Shown: piece after piece, positions 14,704 through 24,243 of the stretch
Numbering within the stretch: the stretch's first letter is position 1
Layout of the letters: every line of letters begins with the position of its first letter
Source of the DNA: Elusimicrobiota bacterium
Lineage (GTDB): Bacteria; Elusimicrobiota; Elusimicrobia; UBA1565; UBA9628
Direction of reading: 5' to 3'
DNA length: 64,000 bases
NCBI GenBank assembly: GCA_026388095.1
Contig: JAPLKL010000044.1
Coordinates: forward strand, 67,993 to 131,992
Translations under genes and position numbers: made by a program
The notes under the pieces: generated by a model
Seen by the model: the letters and a program-made list of their open reading frames with translations, nothing else
Database searches by the model: none
Told to the model about the DNA's origin: nothing

Positions 14704-16367
14704 GCCGACCCGGCAGCACCGGACTCTGGCGCAAGGCCGCGGTGCTGGGCAGCCTCTGGGCCGCTTCGGAGATCGTCCTGGGCAGCTTCCTGCACAACGC
14801 GCGCATCCCCCTGAGCGGGAACATCCTCACCGGCATCGGCATCGCCATCCTGGTAGCCGGGCACAGGCTCTGGCCCCAGCGCGGCCTGCTCTGGCGCGCC
14901 GGGCTCATCTGCGCGGCCATGAAGTCCGTCTCTCCCAGCGCGGTCATCCTCTCACCCATGATTGCCATCTCCGTGGAGGGCTTCCTGCTGGAGGCGGGAG
15001 TGCTCCTGGGCGGAGCCAATCCCGCGGGCTATCTCCTGGCCGGAGGCCTGGCCATGTCCTGGCCCCTGGGGCATAGGCTCGGGGGCACCTTCCTCTATTA
15101 CGGCCCGCAGACCTGGACCCTCTACGTCAAAGGCCTGGAGCAGGTCCGCGCCTGGCTCCACCTCGCTCCGGGCAGCCCTTGGTCGCCGCTCCTGCTGCTT
15201 TGGTCCGCGCATCTTCTGGGCGGGGGCGCGGCCGCGGTCGCGGGCATGCGCGTTGGGTGGGAGGACGCTGTGACCGTTTCGTCGGCCGGGGCGGCCGCCC
15301 CGGCGCCGCGGCCGGCGGTTCCGGAGCATGGTGGATACTCTTTGACGGCGCTGCTCCTGCACGCCGCCACGGTGGCCGCGGCCATGTCGCTGGGCAGCAG
15401 GCTCCCGGTCTGGCTCTTCGCCGCGGCCTCGGCCGCCTACGCGTGGCTCTGCGTCTGGAAGTATCCCCGCGCGGCCGGGATCATGAAGCGGTCCAGTCTC
15501 TGGTCCGGCCTGCTCCTGGCCGCTGTGCTGGCGGGCCTGGTCCTAGGGCGCTGGCAGGCGGGCGCTCAGATGGGGCTGCGCGCGCTGGTCCTGACCTTGG
15601 GCTTCTCCTGCATCGGCACGGAGCTGCGCAATCCGGTCCTGCGCACGTGGCTGGAGCGCCGAGGCGGACGCATGTTCTTCGCGGCCCTGGAGCAGGCATT
15701 CGAATCCCTGCCCGCGGTGTTCACCGGCCTGCCGTCCCCGGCGCAACTGCTGCGCAGACCCGTGGCCTCATTGCACGCCGCCATCGCCTGCGCCCCGGCC
15801 CTGCTCGAGGCCCTGGCCCCGGGCCGAGTGCTCATCATCACCGGGGAGCAGGGAGAAGGGAAATCGAGCCTGGTCAAGACATCGGCGCAGGCCTTGCGCG
15901 AGGCGGGCGCAAGCCTCGGCGGCATCCACGCGCCGGGCTTCTGGGAAGAGGGCCGGCGCAGCGGCTTCGACATCACGGACCTGGGCACCGGTGAGAGTCG
16001 GCCGCTGTGCCGGACCCAGGGACCGGCGGGCTGGCCGGCTCAGGGGCCGTTCCGTTTCTCTCCCGACGGGCTCGCCTTCGGGCTGCGGGCGCTGGCCGAG
16101 GCCATGCGCCGCGACGCGGACGTCATCTTCGTCGACGAGGTCGGCCCCATGGAGCTCCGGGGCCTCGGCTGGGCGCCCGGCCTCGACGCTTTGGCGCGCC
16201 AGCGCCGCAAGCCCATGGTCTGGGTGGTGCGCAGGGCCCTGATCGACGAGGTCCGCAGGCATTGGGGCCTGGCCCCGGAACGGGTCTGGGACGCCGGAGC
16301 CGGCGATACCGCGGCCCTGGCGGCCGCGCTCCAGGCGGAGCTAGCGTCTAGCCTTGCTGTCCGCTAA
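14700..16367 (+). CDS. Membrane (ECF-like) plus THEP1-type NTPase fusion
   Basis: A 555-residue protein in three blocks. Residues about 1-185 have five to six membrane helices resembling an ECF-transporter S component (SEIVLGSFLHNARIPLSGNILTGIG). Residues about 210-370 are a second membrane block with ALRALVLTLGF-like and FESLPAVFTGLPS segments reminiscent of EcfT/CbiQ. Residues about 373-550 are a THEP1/NTPase_1 domain: P-loop ITGEQGEGKSSLV, GGIHAPGFWEEGRRSGFDI, Walker B FVDEVGPMELRG. NTPases of this group hydrolyse NTPs and lack the ABC signature. The layout suggests a one-chain uptake device using a THEP1 motor in place of EcfA ATPases; this is my inference. It is coupled to the DUF364 gene and ends tail-to-tail with the giant gene, overlapping it by 27 bases. 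Confidence 0.75.
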   Translation: MSRPGSTGLWRKAAVLGSLWAASEIVLGSFLHNARIPLSGNILTGIGIAILVAGHRLWPQRGLLWRAGLICAAMKSVSPSAVILSPMIAISVEGFLLEAGVLLGGANPAGYLLAGGLAMSWPLGHRLGGTFLYYGPQTWTLYVKGLEQVRAWLHLAPGSPWSPLLLLWSAHLLGGGAAAVAGMRVGWEDAVTVSSAGAAAPAPRPAVPEHGGYSLTALLLHAATVAAAMSLGSRLPVWLFAAASAAYAWLCVWKYPRAAGIMKRSSLWSGLLLAAVLAGLVLGRWQAGAQMGLRALVLTLGFSCIGTELRNPVLRTWLERRGGRMFFAALEQAFESLPAVFTGLPSPAQLLRRPVASLHAAIACAPALLEALAPGRVLIITGEQGEGKSSLVKTSAQALREAGASLGGIHAPGFWEEGRRSGFDITDLGTGESRPLCRTQGPAGWPAQGPFRFSPDGLAFGLRALAEAMRRDADVIFVDEVGPMELRGLGWAPGLDALARQRRKPMVWVVRRALIDEVRRHWGLAPERVWDAGAGDTAALAAALQAELASSLAVR

Positions 16368-19300
16368 AGTCCGAGGGAACTTGCGCTTGAGCAAGGACGC
16401 GATCTCGCGGGCCAGCAGCGCGCGGAAGCCCTCTTCGCTGACATAGCTCTCGCCGTAGAGGGTCATGAGGCCCTTGAAGGCCCCGAAGGTGAACTTCCCG
16501 TCCAGGCGCAGGCCCTGCTCGGTGAAGGCCGAGACCAAGGCGATGAGCCGGTCCGACATGCTGCCCTCGCCCGCGAGGACCTTGCGCAGCTCCTCCCTGA
16601 GCGCGGAGAGGTCCCGCGAGCCTCCTCCTCCCGCCATCGCCGCGCCGTGGAACAGGACCAGGTCCGCGTCCCGCTCCGAGAAAGCCCGCAGGAACTGGGC
16701 CAGCTCGTAGCGGTCGTCGCTCTGCCAGAAGCCCTTCTTGGAATAGGCCGCGGCCTGCCCGAAATCGATCGGATAGATGATCTTCTTCTCCGGGTCGATG
16801 AGCTGGTTGCCCGTGTGGCGGTCTGCGTCGAACCAGCCTTGGCGGAACAGCAGCGAGAGCGCCGAGTCCGCGATGAGCGGGCCGGCCTGGGCGCGCATCT
16901 CGGGGGACAGCTTGTCGTAGGTGGTGCCGGCGGCCTTCTCCATGAAGAGGATGGAGTCGCGGACCTGGAAGCCCTCGACCAGGTCCGGCACCGCGAAGCG
17001 CCAGCCTCCGAGCTTCGCGCGCATGGATGAGTTCAAGCCCTCGAAGTGCTTCTTGGCCGTGCGGATGCTCTCCGCTTCCTTGGTGAACTTGAGCTCCTCG
17101 GCCAGCTGCTGGCGCACGGCGTCGAGGACCGCGTCGAACATGGCCGAGGCCTGGCTCATGCCGATGTGGTCGAGCTCGCGCAGGAACTCCTGGCCCAGGC
17201 GCAGGTTGGTCTCGATCTGCTCGGCCGCGTGCGGCCGGCGCAGCAGCATCACCACCTCGCGGCCGTCCGTCAGCTCGACGACCACCACGGTCTTGAGGCT
17301 GGCGCTGCCGATGACCTTCTTCAAGGTCTTGATGCGGGCCAGCTCCTCCGGTGTGAGCTCGCGCTGCATGGCCTCCAGGATCTCGGCCTTGGTCATGGGC
17401 CGGGCGTCGTTCTTGAGCGAGGCCGTCTCCCGCGCCACCTCGTCGCCGAAGAGCTTCCAGGTCGAGCTCAGCTGTCCGAACTTGACCCCCACGGTCTGGA
17501 ACACCTCGAAGATGTGCTTGACGCTGCTCTTGTTCTCCCCGGCCTGGCTGAGCAGGTAGGCCAGGCTCACCGTCCTCTCGTGCGCGGGCACCACCCGCAG
17601 GTACGCCTTGAGCATCTTCTCCTCTTTGGAGTCCGGCTGGTACTGCAGGAAGGCGCGGGTGACGTTTTCCGGGAAATCCTCGGCGTTTTGCAGGGCCTGA
17701 CCGCCGGCGCTCAGGAGCAGCTCGAAGAGCGGGATGCGCTCGAAGGGCGAGGCGTCGATGAGCGCGGCCTCGATCTCCAGCTTCATGAGGTAGGCCGCCC
17801 GGTCCGACTCCTTCTTGATCTCGGCCTTGGAGCTGTGGCTGTCCTTGGCCGCGTCGATGGCCAGGGCCGCCGAATAGGCGTTGCGCTGCAGCTCCTTGAG
17901 GATGGGGTCGGGCAGCTCCCGGCCCTCGGGCTCGATGAGGAAGGCGATGAACTCGGAGCGGGCCTTGGGGGAGAGCTTGGCGATCTCTCCGGACAGGGCC
18001 GAGCCGAAGCGCAGGAGCATGGGGTTGGCCTTGCGCCAGTTGTAGGACTTCTCGTCCTCCACGAAAGCGCCCAGCTCCTTGCCGGAGAGGTTCAGGCGCC
18101 AGGCCAGGCTCTCGAGGTACTCGTCTTTCTTGAGCGAGCCCTGCCGCACGTAGGCGTTGATGGTCTCGATGAGGCGGTTCAAGCCCTCCGGGTCCTGCGG
18201 CTGGGACCGCAGGCGCGCGACCTCGGGTTCCAGCAGGCGGCGGGTCAAGGAGAGCTGCAGGCCGGAGCCCGCGATTCGGCCCTGCTCCAGGATGGCGGAG
18301 AGGGGCAGAGCCGCGGCCGCGGCCGCCGCGTCGTCGAAGGCCGGCTCCAGGCGCTTCTGGAAGAAGGCGTCCGTGGCCGGAGTGGCGCCGGTCCCGGTCA
18401 GGAGCCGGAAGAGCTTGAGCCGGCCCCGGAAATCCACCTCCAAGCCGGAGGCGAGCGCGGCGGCGCGGGTCTTGATGTCGCGCAGTTCCGGCGTGTTGAG
18501 GGTCTCGGGCGCCGGATAGTCGCCGTCGGCGGGGTCGGCCACCGCCTCCAGGAAGAGGATGAGCTGGGCGGCCTTGCCTTGGTCGGTGGACTCACGGGCC
18601 AGGGCCTGGTCCAGGCCGGAGAGCAGATCGTCTTTGAAGCCGCTCACGGCCGAGACGTAGCTCGAGTAGCCGTTCCCTTTGGCGGACTTGCGGAAATCAT
18701 CCCGGGCCAGGAGCCTGGCGAAAAGGTCCCGGGCGTCCTGGGCCAGGCCGTTCTTGACGAGCACGCGCAGCACCGTTTTGGAGCCTTCTCCCTCGCGCGA
18801 CAGCCAGGCTCCGGCCCGGTCGTAGGTCAGGCCGCTGACGCGCAGGTTCTCTTCATAACCTTCCAGGAACACGGCCTGGAGGAGCTCCTTCCTGTTCTCC
18901 GCGGACAGGGGGGAGCGGGAGAGCGCCTCGGCCTGCAGTCCCGCGAGCTCGCCTGAGACTCGCGCGCCTCCCACCAGGTCGTCCATGACCGAGCCGTGGA
19001 GCGCGCCCAGCTCTGCCACGCTCATGGGCTTGCCCGCGGCCTTGGCCAAAGCCGCGGCCAAAGCCCGGCCGTATTCATTCTGGAAGACCTCGCGGCGCGA
19101 CTGGTAATAGGACCCGGCGAAGAGCTGCTTGGCCAGCTTGTGCAGTTCGGGCTCGGCTTTCAGGCTCTCGTTGGAATCGGCCCGCAGATGCGGGCCCAAA
19201 GTGTCGTCGAGCCAGGAGAGCTCGCCGATCTTGCCCATGGGGTGGCCCATCTTGAGCATGCGGAAGGCGTCGAGGCTGCTGGCCTGGACGGTCTTGACCA

Positions 19301-21542
19301 CGCCCGCGTAGGCCGGGGTCTCGGCGAACGCCTTGACCGCCTGGCGCAGCTGGCTGCGGCCGGCCTGGGGGGCTATGCCGAGCACGGCGAAGATGGAGTC
19401 CCAATCCGTCACGTTGAAGGCCAGGATGAGGTCCAGCGTGCCGTAATAGCCCCGGTTGTCCCAGATGGACTGCAGCGCCTCGCGGTAGTCCTGCGCCAGG
19501 CCCTTGAGGCGCGGGTCGCCCATGAGGCGCATGCGCTGCTTGAGTATGCCCAGGCTGTAGTTCTTGGCCGTGGAATCGCGGCCCTCCGGGAACACGTAGG
19601 AGTAGGTGTCGTGCGTGGACTCGATGAAGAAGGCGATGCGCTCCTCGTGCGAGAGCCGGGGCATGACCTTCTTGTGGAAGAGCACGGCCAGGCGGGCTTG
19701 GAATTCCGGGGACTTGCCCTTGGCCACGGACTGGTCGTAGATGTAGCGGCTGCTGGTGAAGGAGCGCATGTTCGCGAGGAGCTCTTCGGCGATGCGGTCT
19801 GAGAAGAGAGCGAAGATGGGTGCGGAAGGCAGGATCTTGGCCAGCGCGTTGAGGCCTCTCTCGGCGCTGCCGTAGCTGGGGTCCGTCTTGGTGAAGTAGT
19901 TGGCCTGGACCCAGTCCAGGTAGCGCTGGCTGTTGTAGGCCGGGACCTTCTTCATGAAGGTCTCGTGCGAGGGATAGGCGAGGAACTCCTGGGAGTGGGT
20001 CTCCTCGGTGAAGATGAGGTTCATCCTCGCGCGGTCCGCGAGGTCGAGGCCGCCGCCCGGCTTGGCCAGCAGGCGGTTGATATCGGTGAAGAGGCGGAAC
20101 TCCTCGTCGCCGAGGTCGGCGCCTCGCTTGGCGAGCAGCGCGTCCACGCTCAAGACCAGGCGGTTGAACTCGACCTCCTTGTAGGCCGCGCCGCGCTTGA
20201 GTTCGGAGAGCTTCTGCAGGCGGGCGAGCGCCTCCGCGAGGTCCTTCGGGGCGTGGAAACGGCCGGCGGCGGCGCCCTGGTCGATGCCGGCGAGCTCGGA
20301 CAGGACCGCCGGCGGGACGTCCTCCGGGTAGGAGGGGATCCGGGTCCCCTTCTCGTAGCGGTCCATGGTCAGCAGCATGCGCTGCATGGCCAGGCGCAGG
20401 TCGTTCTGCGGGTGGGTGCTGGACATGGAGGAGAGGATCCCGCCTCTGTCCGCCTCGCCCGCGAAGAGGCGCTTGAGGGATTCGTAGACGCTGTCGACCG
20501 GGTAGCCCGCCTCCTTGGCGATCATGGCGCCTTCGGAGTCGGCGCGGACTTCCCGGGCCTGGCCGCCGATCTCCTTGCCGTAATTGGTCAGGATGCCCTC
20601 GGCGTCGATGTTGTCCAGGGGATGGGCCAGCTCATGGGACAGGACGCCTACGACGCGGACCAGGCCTGCCCTGAGCTGGGCCGGGTCGTCGCCCAGCATC
20701 TTCCTGAGCAGGCCGGTGGTCACGAAGACCAGGTTGCTGGAGCGGCGCACGCCCGCCGCCTTCATGGGATAGACGAAGGCGTTGAGCACGGGGGTGTCGA
20801 TGACATGGATATGGTTGATGGAGACCGCGTCGGCCGGGAAGAGCTTCTGCTGGGCCGCGCTGAGCCGGGAGAAGATCGTCTCCAGGACGGAGTAGAGGCC
20901 GGGCGCCTCGGCCCGGGCGATGACGGGTCCGAGCTCATCGGCGATCTTGTCGAGGACCTTCTGCTCGGCCGGGGAGGTCTTGAGCGGCGCGGGCTGGAGT
21001 GCCGCCGCCGCAGAGACTTGCGCCGAGGCTTCGGGGAAGTCGGCGGAAACCGCGGACTCGGCCGGCGTCTCTGATCCCAGGCGCGCCGCGCTGTAGAAAT
21101 TGTCAGCCGTGCCTTCCTTGGCCGAGGACACGTCCTTCTTCGCCGCGGTCTCGGCCGCCTGAGGCGCGTTCTCCAGGAGGCCCTGCAGGGGGGAGGCGGG
21201 CTTCTCGGGCGCGGGCGTCTGCGGCGCCTTGAGCTCCGCTGCGGGCGGGGTGATCGCAACCGGCAGGTCCGTCGCCGGCGTCAGCGCCGAAGGGGCCAGC
21301 TTGGGGACCGGGGCGCCGGGGAGGCCCTGGAGGGCTCCGGAGAGGGGCTGCAGCGAGGCGGCCGATGGGCCGGGCGAGAGCTGGCCGGAGCCTATGGTTG
21401 GGACCCCGACCACGGGCGCGGGCTGGACAACGGCTTCCTGGCCCGCGGTCTTGGTCTGTCCGGCGAGAAGGACCGGCGGCCAAGCCGAAGCCAAAAGCGC
21501 CCAGAGCGCGCCCCAGCGCAAGATTTTTCGCGCGAGAATCAC
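16341..21542 (-). CDS. Giant exported protein: M48-like metallopeptidase plus ABC1/UbiB kinase-like domain
   Basis: A 1733-residue protein starting at GTG 21542 with a signal peptide (ILRWGALWALLASAWPPVLLAG) and an Ala/Pro-rich stretch to about residue 190. Residues about 195-400 are M48-like, with VVGVLSHELAHPLDNID (HELAH at about 303) and a downstream acidic zinc-ligand candidate in REVRADSEGAM. A long alpha-helical middle follows (about 450-1330). Residues about 1340-1640 match the ABC1/UbiB fold: VGVKFGQLSS, GSASLKTV, ELKFTKEAESI, FDADRHTGNQL and PIDFGQA. The usual VAVKVQRP is VVMLLRRP, so the ATP-anchoring Lys is missing. An ABC1-like fold on an exported chain is unexpected. Function is unknown. 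Confidence 0.8.
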   Translation of the reverse strand: MILARKILRWGALWALLASAWPPVLLAGQTKTAGQEAVVQPAPVVGVPTIGSGQLSPGPSAASLQPLSGALQGLPGAPVPKLAPSALTPATDLPVAITPPAAELKAPQTPAPEKPASPLQGLLENAPQAAETAAKKDVSSAKEGTADNFYSAARLGSETPAESAVSADFPEASAQVSAAAALQPAPLKTSPAEQKVLDKIADELGPVIARAEAPGLYSVLETIFSRLSAAQQKLFPADAVSINHIHVIDTPVLNAFVYPMKAAGVRRSSNLVFVTTGLLRKMLGDDPAQLRAGLVRVVGVLSHELAHPLDNIDAEGILTNYGKEIGGQAREVRADSEGAMIAKEAGYPVDSVYESLKRLFAGEADRGGILSSMSSTHPQNDLRLAMQRMLLTMDRYEKGTRIPSYPEDVPPAVLSELAGIDQGAAAGRFHAPKDLAEALARLQKLSELKRGAAYKEVEFNRLVLSVDALLAKRGADLGDEEFRLFTDINRLLAKPGGGLDLADRARMNLIFTEETHSQEFLAYPSHETFMKKVPAYNSQRYLDWVQANYFTKTDPSYGSAERGLNALAKILPSAPIFALFSDRIAEELLANMRSFTSSRYIYDQSVAKGKSPEFQARLAVLFHKKVMPRLSHEERIAFFIESTHDTYSYVFPEGRDSTAKNYSLGILKQRMRLMGDPRLKGLAQDYREALQSIWDNRGYYGTLDLILAFNVTDWDSIFAVLGIAPQAGRSQLRQAVKAFAETPAYAGVVKTVQASSLDAFRMLKMGHPMGKIGELSWLDDTLGPHLRADSNESLKAEPELHKLAKQLFAGSYYQSRREVFQNEYGRALAAALAKAAGKPMSVAELGALHGSVMDDLVGGARVSGELAGLQAEALSRSPLSAENRKELLQAVFLEGYEENLRVSGLTYDRAGAWLSREGEGSKTVLRVLVKNGLAQDARDLFARLLARDDFRKSAKGNGYSSYVSAVSGFKDDLLSGLDQALARESTDQGKAAQLILFLEAVADPADGDYPAPETLNTPELRDIKTRAAALASGLEVDFRGRLKLFRLLTGTGATPATDAFFQKRLEPAFDDAAAAAAALPLSAILEQGRIAGSGLQLSLTRRLLEPEVARLRSQPQDPEGLNRLIETINAYVRQGSLKKDEYLESLAWRLNLSGKELGAFVEDEKSYNWRKANPMLLRFGSALSGEIAKLSPKARSEFIAFLIEPEGRELPDPILKELQRNAYSAALAIDAAKDSHSSKAEIKKESDRAAYLMKLEIEAALIDASPFERIPLFELLLSAGGQALQNAEDFPENVTRAFLQYQPDSKEEKMLKAYLRVVPAHERTVSLAYLLSQAGENKSSVKHIFEVFQTVGVKFGQLSSTWKLFGDEVARETASLKNDARPMTKAEILEAMQRELTPEELARIKTLKKVIGSASLKTVVVVELTDGREVVMLLRRPHAAEQIETNLRLGQEFLRELDHIGMSQASAMFDAVLDAVRQQLAEELKFTKEAESIRTAKKHFEGLNSSMRAKLGGWRFAVPDLVEGFQVRDSILFMEKAAGTTYDKLSPEMRAQAGPLIADSALSLLFRQGWFDADRHTGNQLIDPEKKIIYPIDFGQAAAYSKKGFWQSDDRYELAQFLRAFSERDADLVLFHGAAMAGGGGSRDLSALREELRKVLAGEGSMSDRLIALVSAFTEQGLRLDGKFTFGAFKGLMTLYGESYVSEEGFRALLAREIASLLKRKFPRTLADSKARR

Positions 21543-21551
21543 GTTGGACTA

Positions 21552-21557
21552 AGTATA
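21552..21557 (-). promoter_or_regulatory. -10 element close to the GTG start of the giant gene
   Basis: On the minus strand TATACT is followed by nine bases and the GTG at 21542, giving a predicted leader of about three bases and no Shine-Dalgarno sequence. Confidence 0.45.
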
Positions 21558-21762
21558 GTCCTTGGACCTCTCTTCCGCCAGGGGCCGCTGGGGCAGTCAT
21601 CAGCCGGAAAAAGGACGGTTCGGCTTTAGGCCCTAGGACCCACCGGCACGGGACCTCGAAGATAAAATTTTGGTAACGAGGGTTTTCCCTATTGCGCGCC
21701 GGGACGGCAGGGGCTACACTTTTGTTAAGCGCGGCCCTCGCGCCCGGCGGATATCAAACCCT

Positions 21763-24075
21763 ATGCGCAAGTCGATGCCCCGCAGCACAGCATTCCTGGC
21801 GGCCGCGCTCTTGGCGCTGGCCAGCGTCTGCGCCGCACACGACCACGGGGGCGGTGGCGGCCAAGGGCGCGGCGGCGATCAGGGGGGCGGCCGCGGAGGC
21901 GGGCAAGGTCAGGATGGCGGGCGCGGGGGCGGCGGGTACGGGGGTGGTCGCGGGGGAGATCGCCACGATGGTGATCATGATGAAGGGCAGAAAAGGCCGC
22001 CGACCATTCTAGATAGCATCAAGTCCTTCCTCTTCCCGAGCCCTCCCGCGGCCGCAAGCGGGATCGCAACCACGCCGACTCCCGCAACCCCGGCAGCCAT
22101 CGCCCCGCCGGCCGCCGTGACACCGACCTCGCCGATCGCCACCGCCGCGCCCCAGTCCGCTCCGGCTCCGACTGTCCAGGCCCCGCGGCCGGACCGGCCG
22201 ACGCCCCAGGCGCCGTCGGCGCCGACCGCGGCCAGACCGGCGCCGTCCACCCCCCCGGGAGCTGCGCGGCCCATGGTCGGCCCGGCCGATATCAAGGCCG
22301 CGGTGAACGCGGGCAAGAGCGGGTTGGCCGCCATCCCCCAGTCGCCCCAGACCGTGGCGGCGGGCCAAGCGCTGGACCAGTTCGGGGGGCTGGCCGCCTA
22401 CCTGCTGGAATCCGCGGCCGCCCTCGTGTCCAGCGCTGAGGGGGCGCGCCAGGACCCCAAGGCGGGGCAGACCCAGGCCGCGCAGGCCAAATCCGGCTCA
22501 GCGCCTCTCTCCCAGGCTTCCGGCGGCGCTGTGGCCAGCGCGACGCCGCTGCAGAGCGGCGGGCTCAACACCCTCGAAGCCGGCTCCGGGATCCCCCGTA
22601 TCCCGACTGCGGAGGCTGCCGGCTCCAAGCCCCAAAGCTCCGGCGCCATCAGCCCGACGCCGGGGGCTTCGGGCTCCAGCATCCCAGAGGGGGGCGCGCC
22701 CATTCTGGGGTCGGAGGACCCCGAGGATGCGGCGGCGAAGAACGCCCGGGAGGTGCTCCTGGAGACCGCCAAGCTCCTGGACGCCAACCCCAACGACGCC
22801 AAGGCGCGCGCGGACCGGGCCGAGGCGCTGGCGCAGCTCGGCGACTACGACTCGGCCGTGGAGGAGGCCGGCAAGGCCCTGAAACTGGCCCCGGACTCCA
22901 TCAAGGCCCTCAACGCCCGCGCCTTCGCCTACAACAAGCGCGGCCATTACGACCTCGCTCTGCAGGACGCGGACGCGGTCATCAAGCTCGCGCCCGACAA
23001 CGCTCTGGGCCACCTCAACCGCGCCATGGCTTTGGAGGGGCTGGGCAACCCGGCCGAGGCCCTTCAGGAGTACGTCCTGGCCGCCCAGCTCGACCCGTCC
23101 CTGAAGACCTTCCTCGCCGACGCGCAGGCCAGGCGGGAGGCGCCGGCCGGGTCCGGGAAGGCGGGGGCGGGCCGCGCCGAGGTCTGGGCCTTGGGCGCGC
23201 TGCTGGCCGCCGGACTGCCGCTGGGGCTCTGGGCTCGGCGCCGGTCCAAGGCCGCGCGGGCTGCGAAGACCGCGAGAGTGGACGTGGGCACGGTCATCGG
23301 GTCCAATTACCGCATCGAGAGGCTCATCGGCGAGGGCGGCATGGGCAAGGTCTTCGAGGGCTTCGACACGGCCATCCGGCGCAAGGTCGCCATCAAGATG
23401 ATGCGCGCGGAGCTGCGCCGCGAGATCGGCGACGAGCAGATCCTCGAGGAGGCGCGCTTGGTGGCCTTGGTGCGGCATCCCAACGTCGTGGAGATCTACG
23501 CGGCCCTGCAGGAGGCGGGGGAGATATTCCTGGTCTTCGACTTCGTGGCGGGCCTCCCCCTATACGACCTGCTGCTTTCCAAGCGCCGGCTCTCCTTGCC
23601 CGAAGCCGCGCATATCCTGGGCCAGGTGGCGGCGGGGCTCGATGTCGCCCATGCCAAGCAGGTCATCCATCGCGACCTCAAGCCGGCCAACGTGGTGATA
23701 TCCAACGAGGGCGTGGCCAAGCTGATGGATTTCGGCATCGCCCACCGCTCCAGCAACGGGGGCTCACAGGAGACTTTGGACAAGACCTTGGGGACCATGC
23801 CCTACATGGCTCCGGAGCAGCACGACGGCACGGTGTCCAAGGAGAGCGACCTCTACGCTCTGGGCGTGATGGCCTACGAGCTGCTCACCGGCCGGCGCCC
23901 CTTCGAAGGGCCGGAGCAGCTGCGTCACAAGCGGGAGGGCCGCTTCATGCCGGCGAGCGCGGTCGCCCCGGACCTGCCGCCGAGCATCGACGCGGCGCTG
24001 GCCCGGGCCCTGTCGCCGCGGCCCGAGGACCGCTTCCACTCCGGCTCCGAGTTGGTCGCCGCGCTCCTAGGCTGA
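21763..24075 (+). CDS. Membrane Ser/Thr protein kinase with exported TPR region
   Basis: A 770-residue protein. It has a signal peptide or anchor (STAFLAAALLALASVCAA), a His/Gly-rich tract (about 24-70), a Pro/Ala-rich linker, and three TPR repeats (about 345-446: DANPNDAKARADRAEALAQ, GDYDSAVEEAGKALKLAPDS and so on). A membrane helix (about 474-492) precedes Arg/Lys residues and a C-terminal Hanks kinase (about 510-770). Kinase motifs are intact: GEGGMGKV, VAIKMM, HRDLKPANV, DFGIA and MAPEQ. The order is reversed from most bacterial kinases, with sensor N-terminal and outside and kinase C-terminal and inside. Start 21763 gives the signal peptide directly; no clear ribosome site is seen. Confidence 0.85.
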   Translation: MRKSMPRSTAFLAAALLALASVCAAHDHGGGGGQGRGGDQGGGRGGGQGQDGGRGGGGYGGGRGGDRHDGDHDEGQKRPPTILDSIKSFLFPSPPAAASGIATTPTPATPAAIAPPAAVTPTSPIATAAPQSAPAPTVQAPRPDRPTPQAPSAPTAARPAPSTPPGAARPMVGPADIKAAVNAGKSGLAAIPQSPQTVAAGQALDQFGGLAAYLLESAAALVSSAEGARQDPKAGQTQAAQAKSGSAPLSQASGGAVASATPLQSGGLNTLEAGSGIPRIPTAEAAGSKPQSSGAISPTPGASGSSIPEGGAPILGSEDPEDAAAKNAREVLLETAKLLDANPNDAKARADRAEALAQLGDYDSAVEEAGKALKLAPDSIKALNARAFAYNKRGHYDLALQDADAVIKLAPDNALGHLNRAMALEGLGNPAEALQEYVLAAQLDPSLKTFLADAQARREAPAGSGKAGAGRAEVWALGALLAAGLPLGLWARRRSKAARAAKTARVDVGTVIGSNYRIERLIGEGGMGKVFEGFDTAIRRKVAIKMMRAELRREIGDEQILEEARLVALVRHPNVVEIYAALQEAGEIFLVFDFVAGLPLYDLLLSKRRLSLPEAAHILGQVAAGLDVAHAKQVIHRDLKPANVVISNEGVAKLMDFGIAHRSSNGGSQETLDKTLGTMPYMAPEQHDGTVSKESDLYALGVMAYELLTGRRPFEGPEQLRHKREGRFMPASAVAPDLPPSIDAALARALSPRPEDRFHSGSELVAALLG

Positions 24076-24243
24076 GGCCGCGCCTTGGCGCGGCAGCGTC
24101 TGAGCCAAAGATGAGCCCCGGATAAAACGAGGCCGTGCCGTCGAAACAAGGGGGTCCCTTCGCCGGCCGGCCCTCCTCAATCTTACTTGGCGTCGGCATA
24201 TCGCGGGAAGAGGCGCCAATGGACTTCAAGCGAAGGCGAATAT

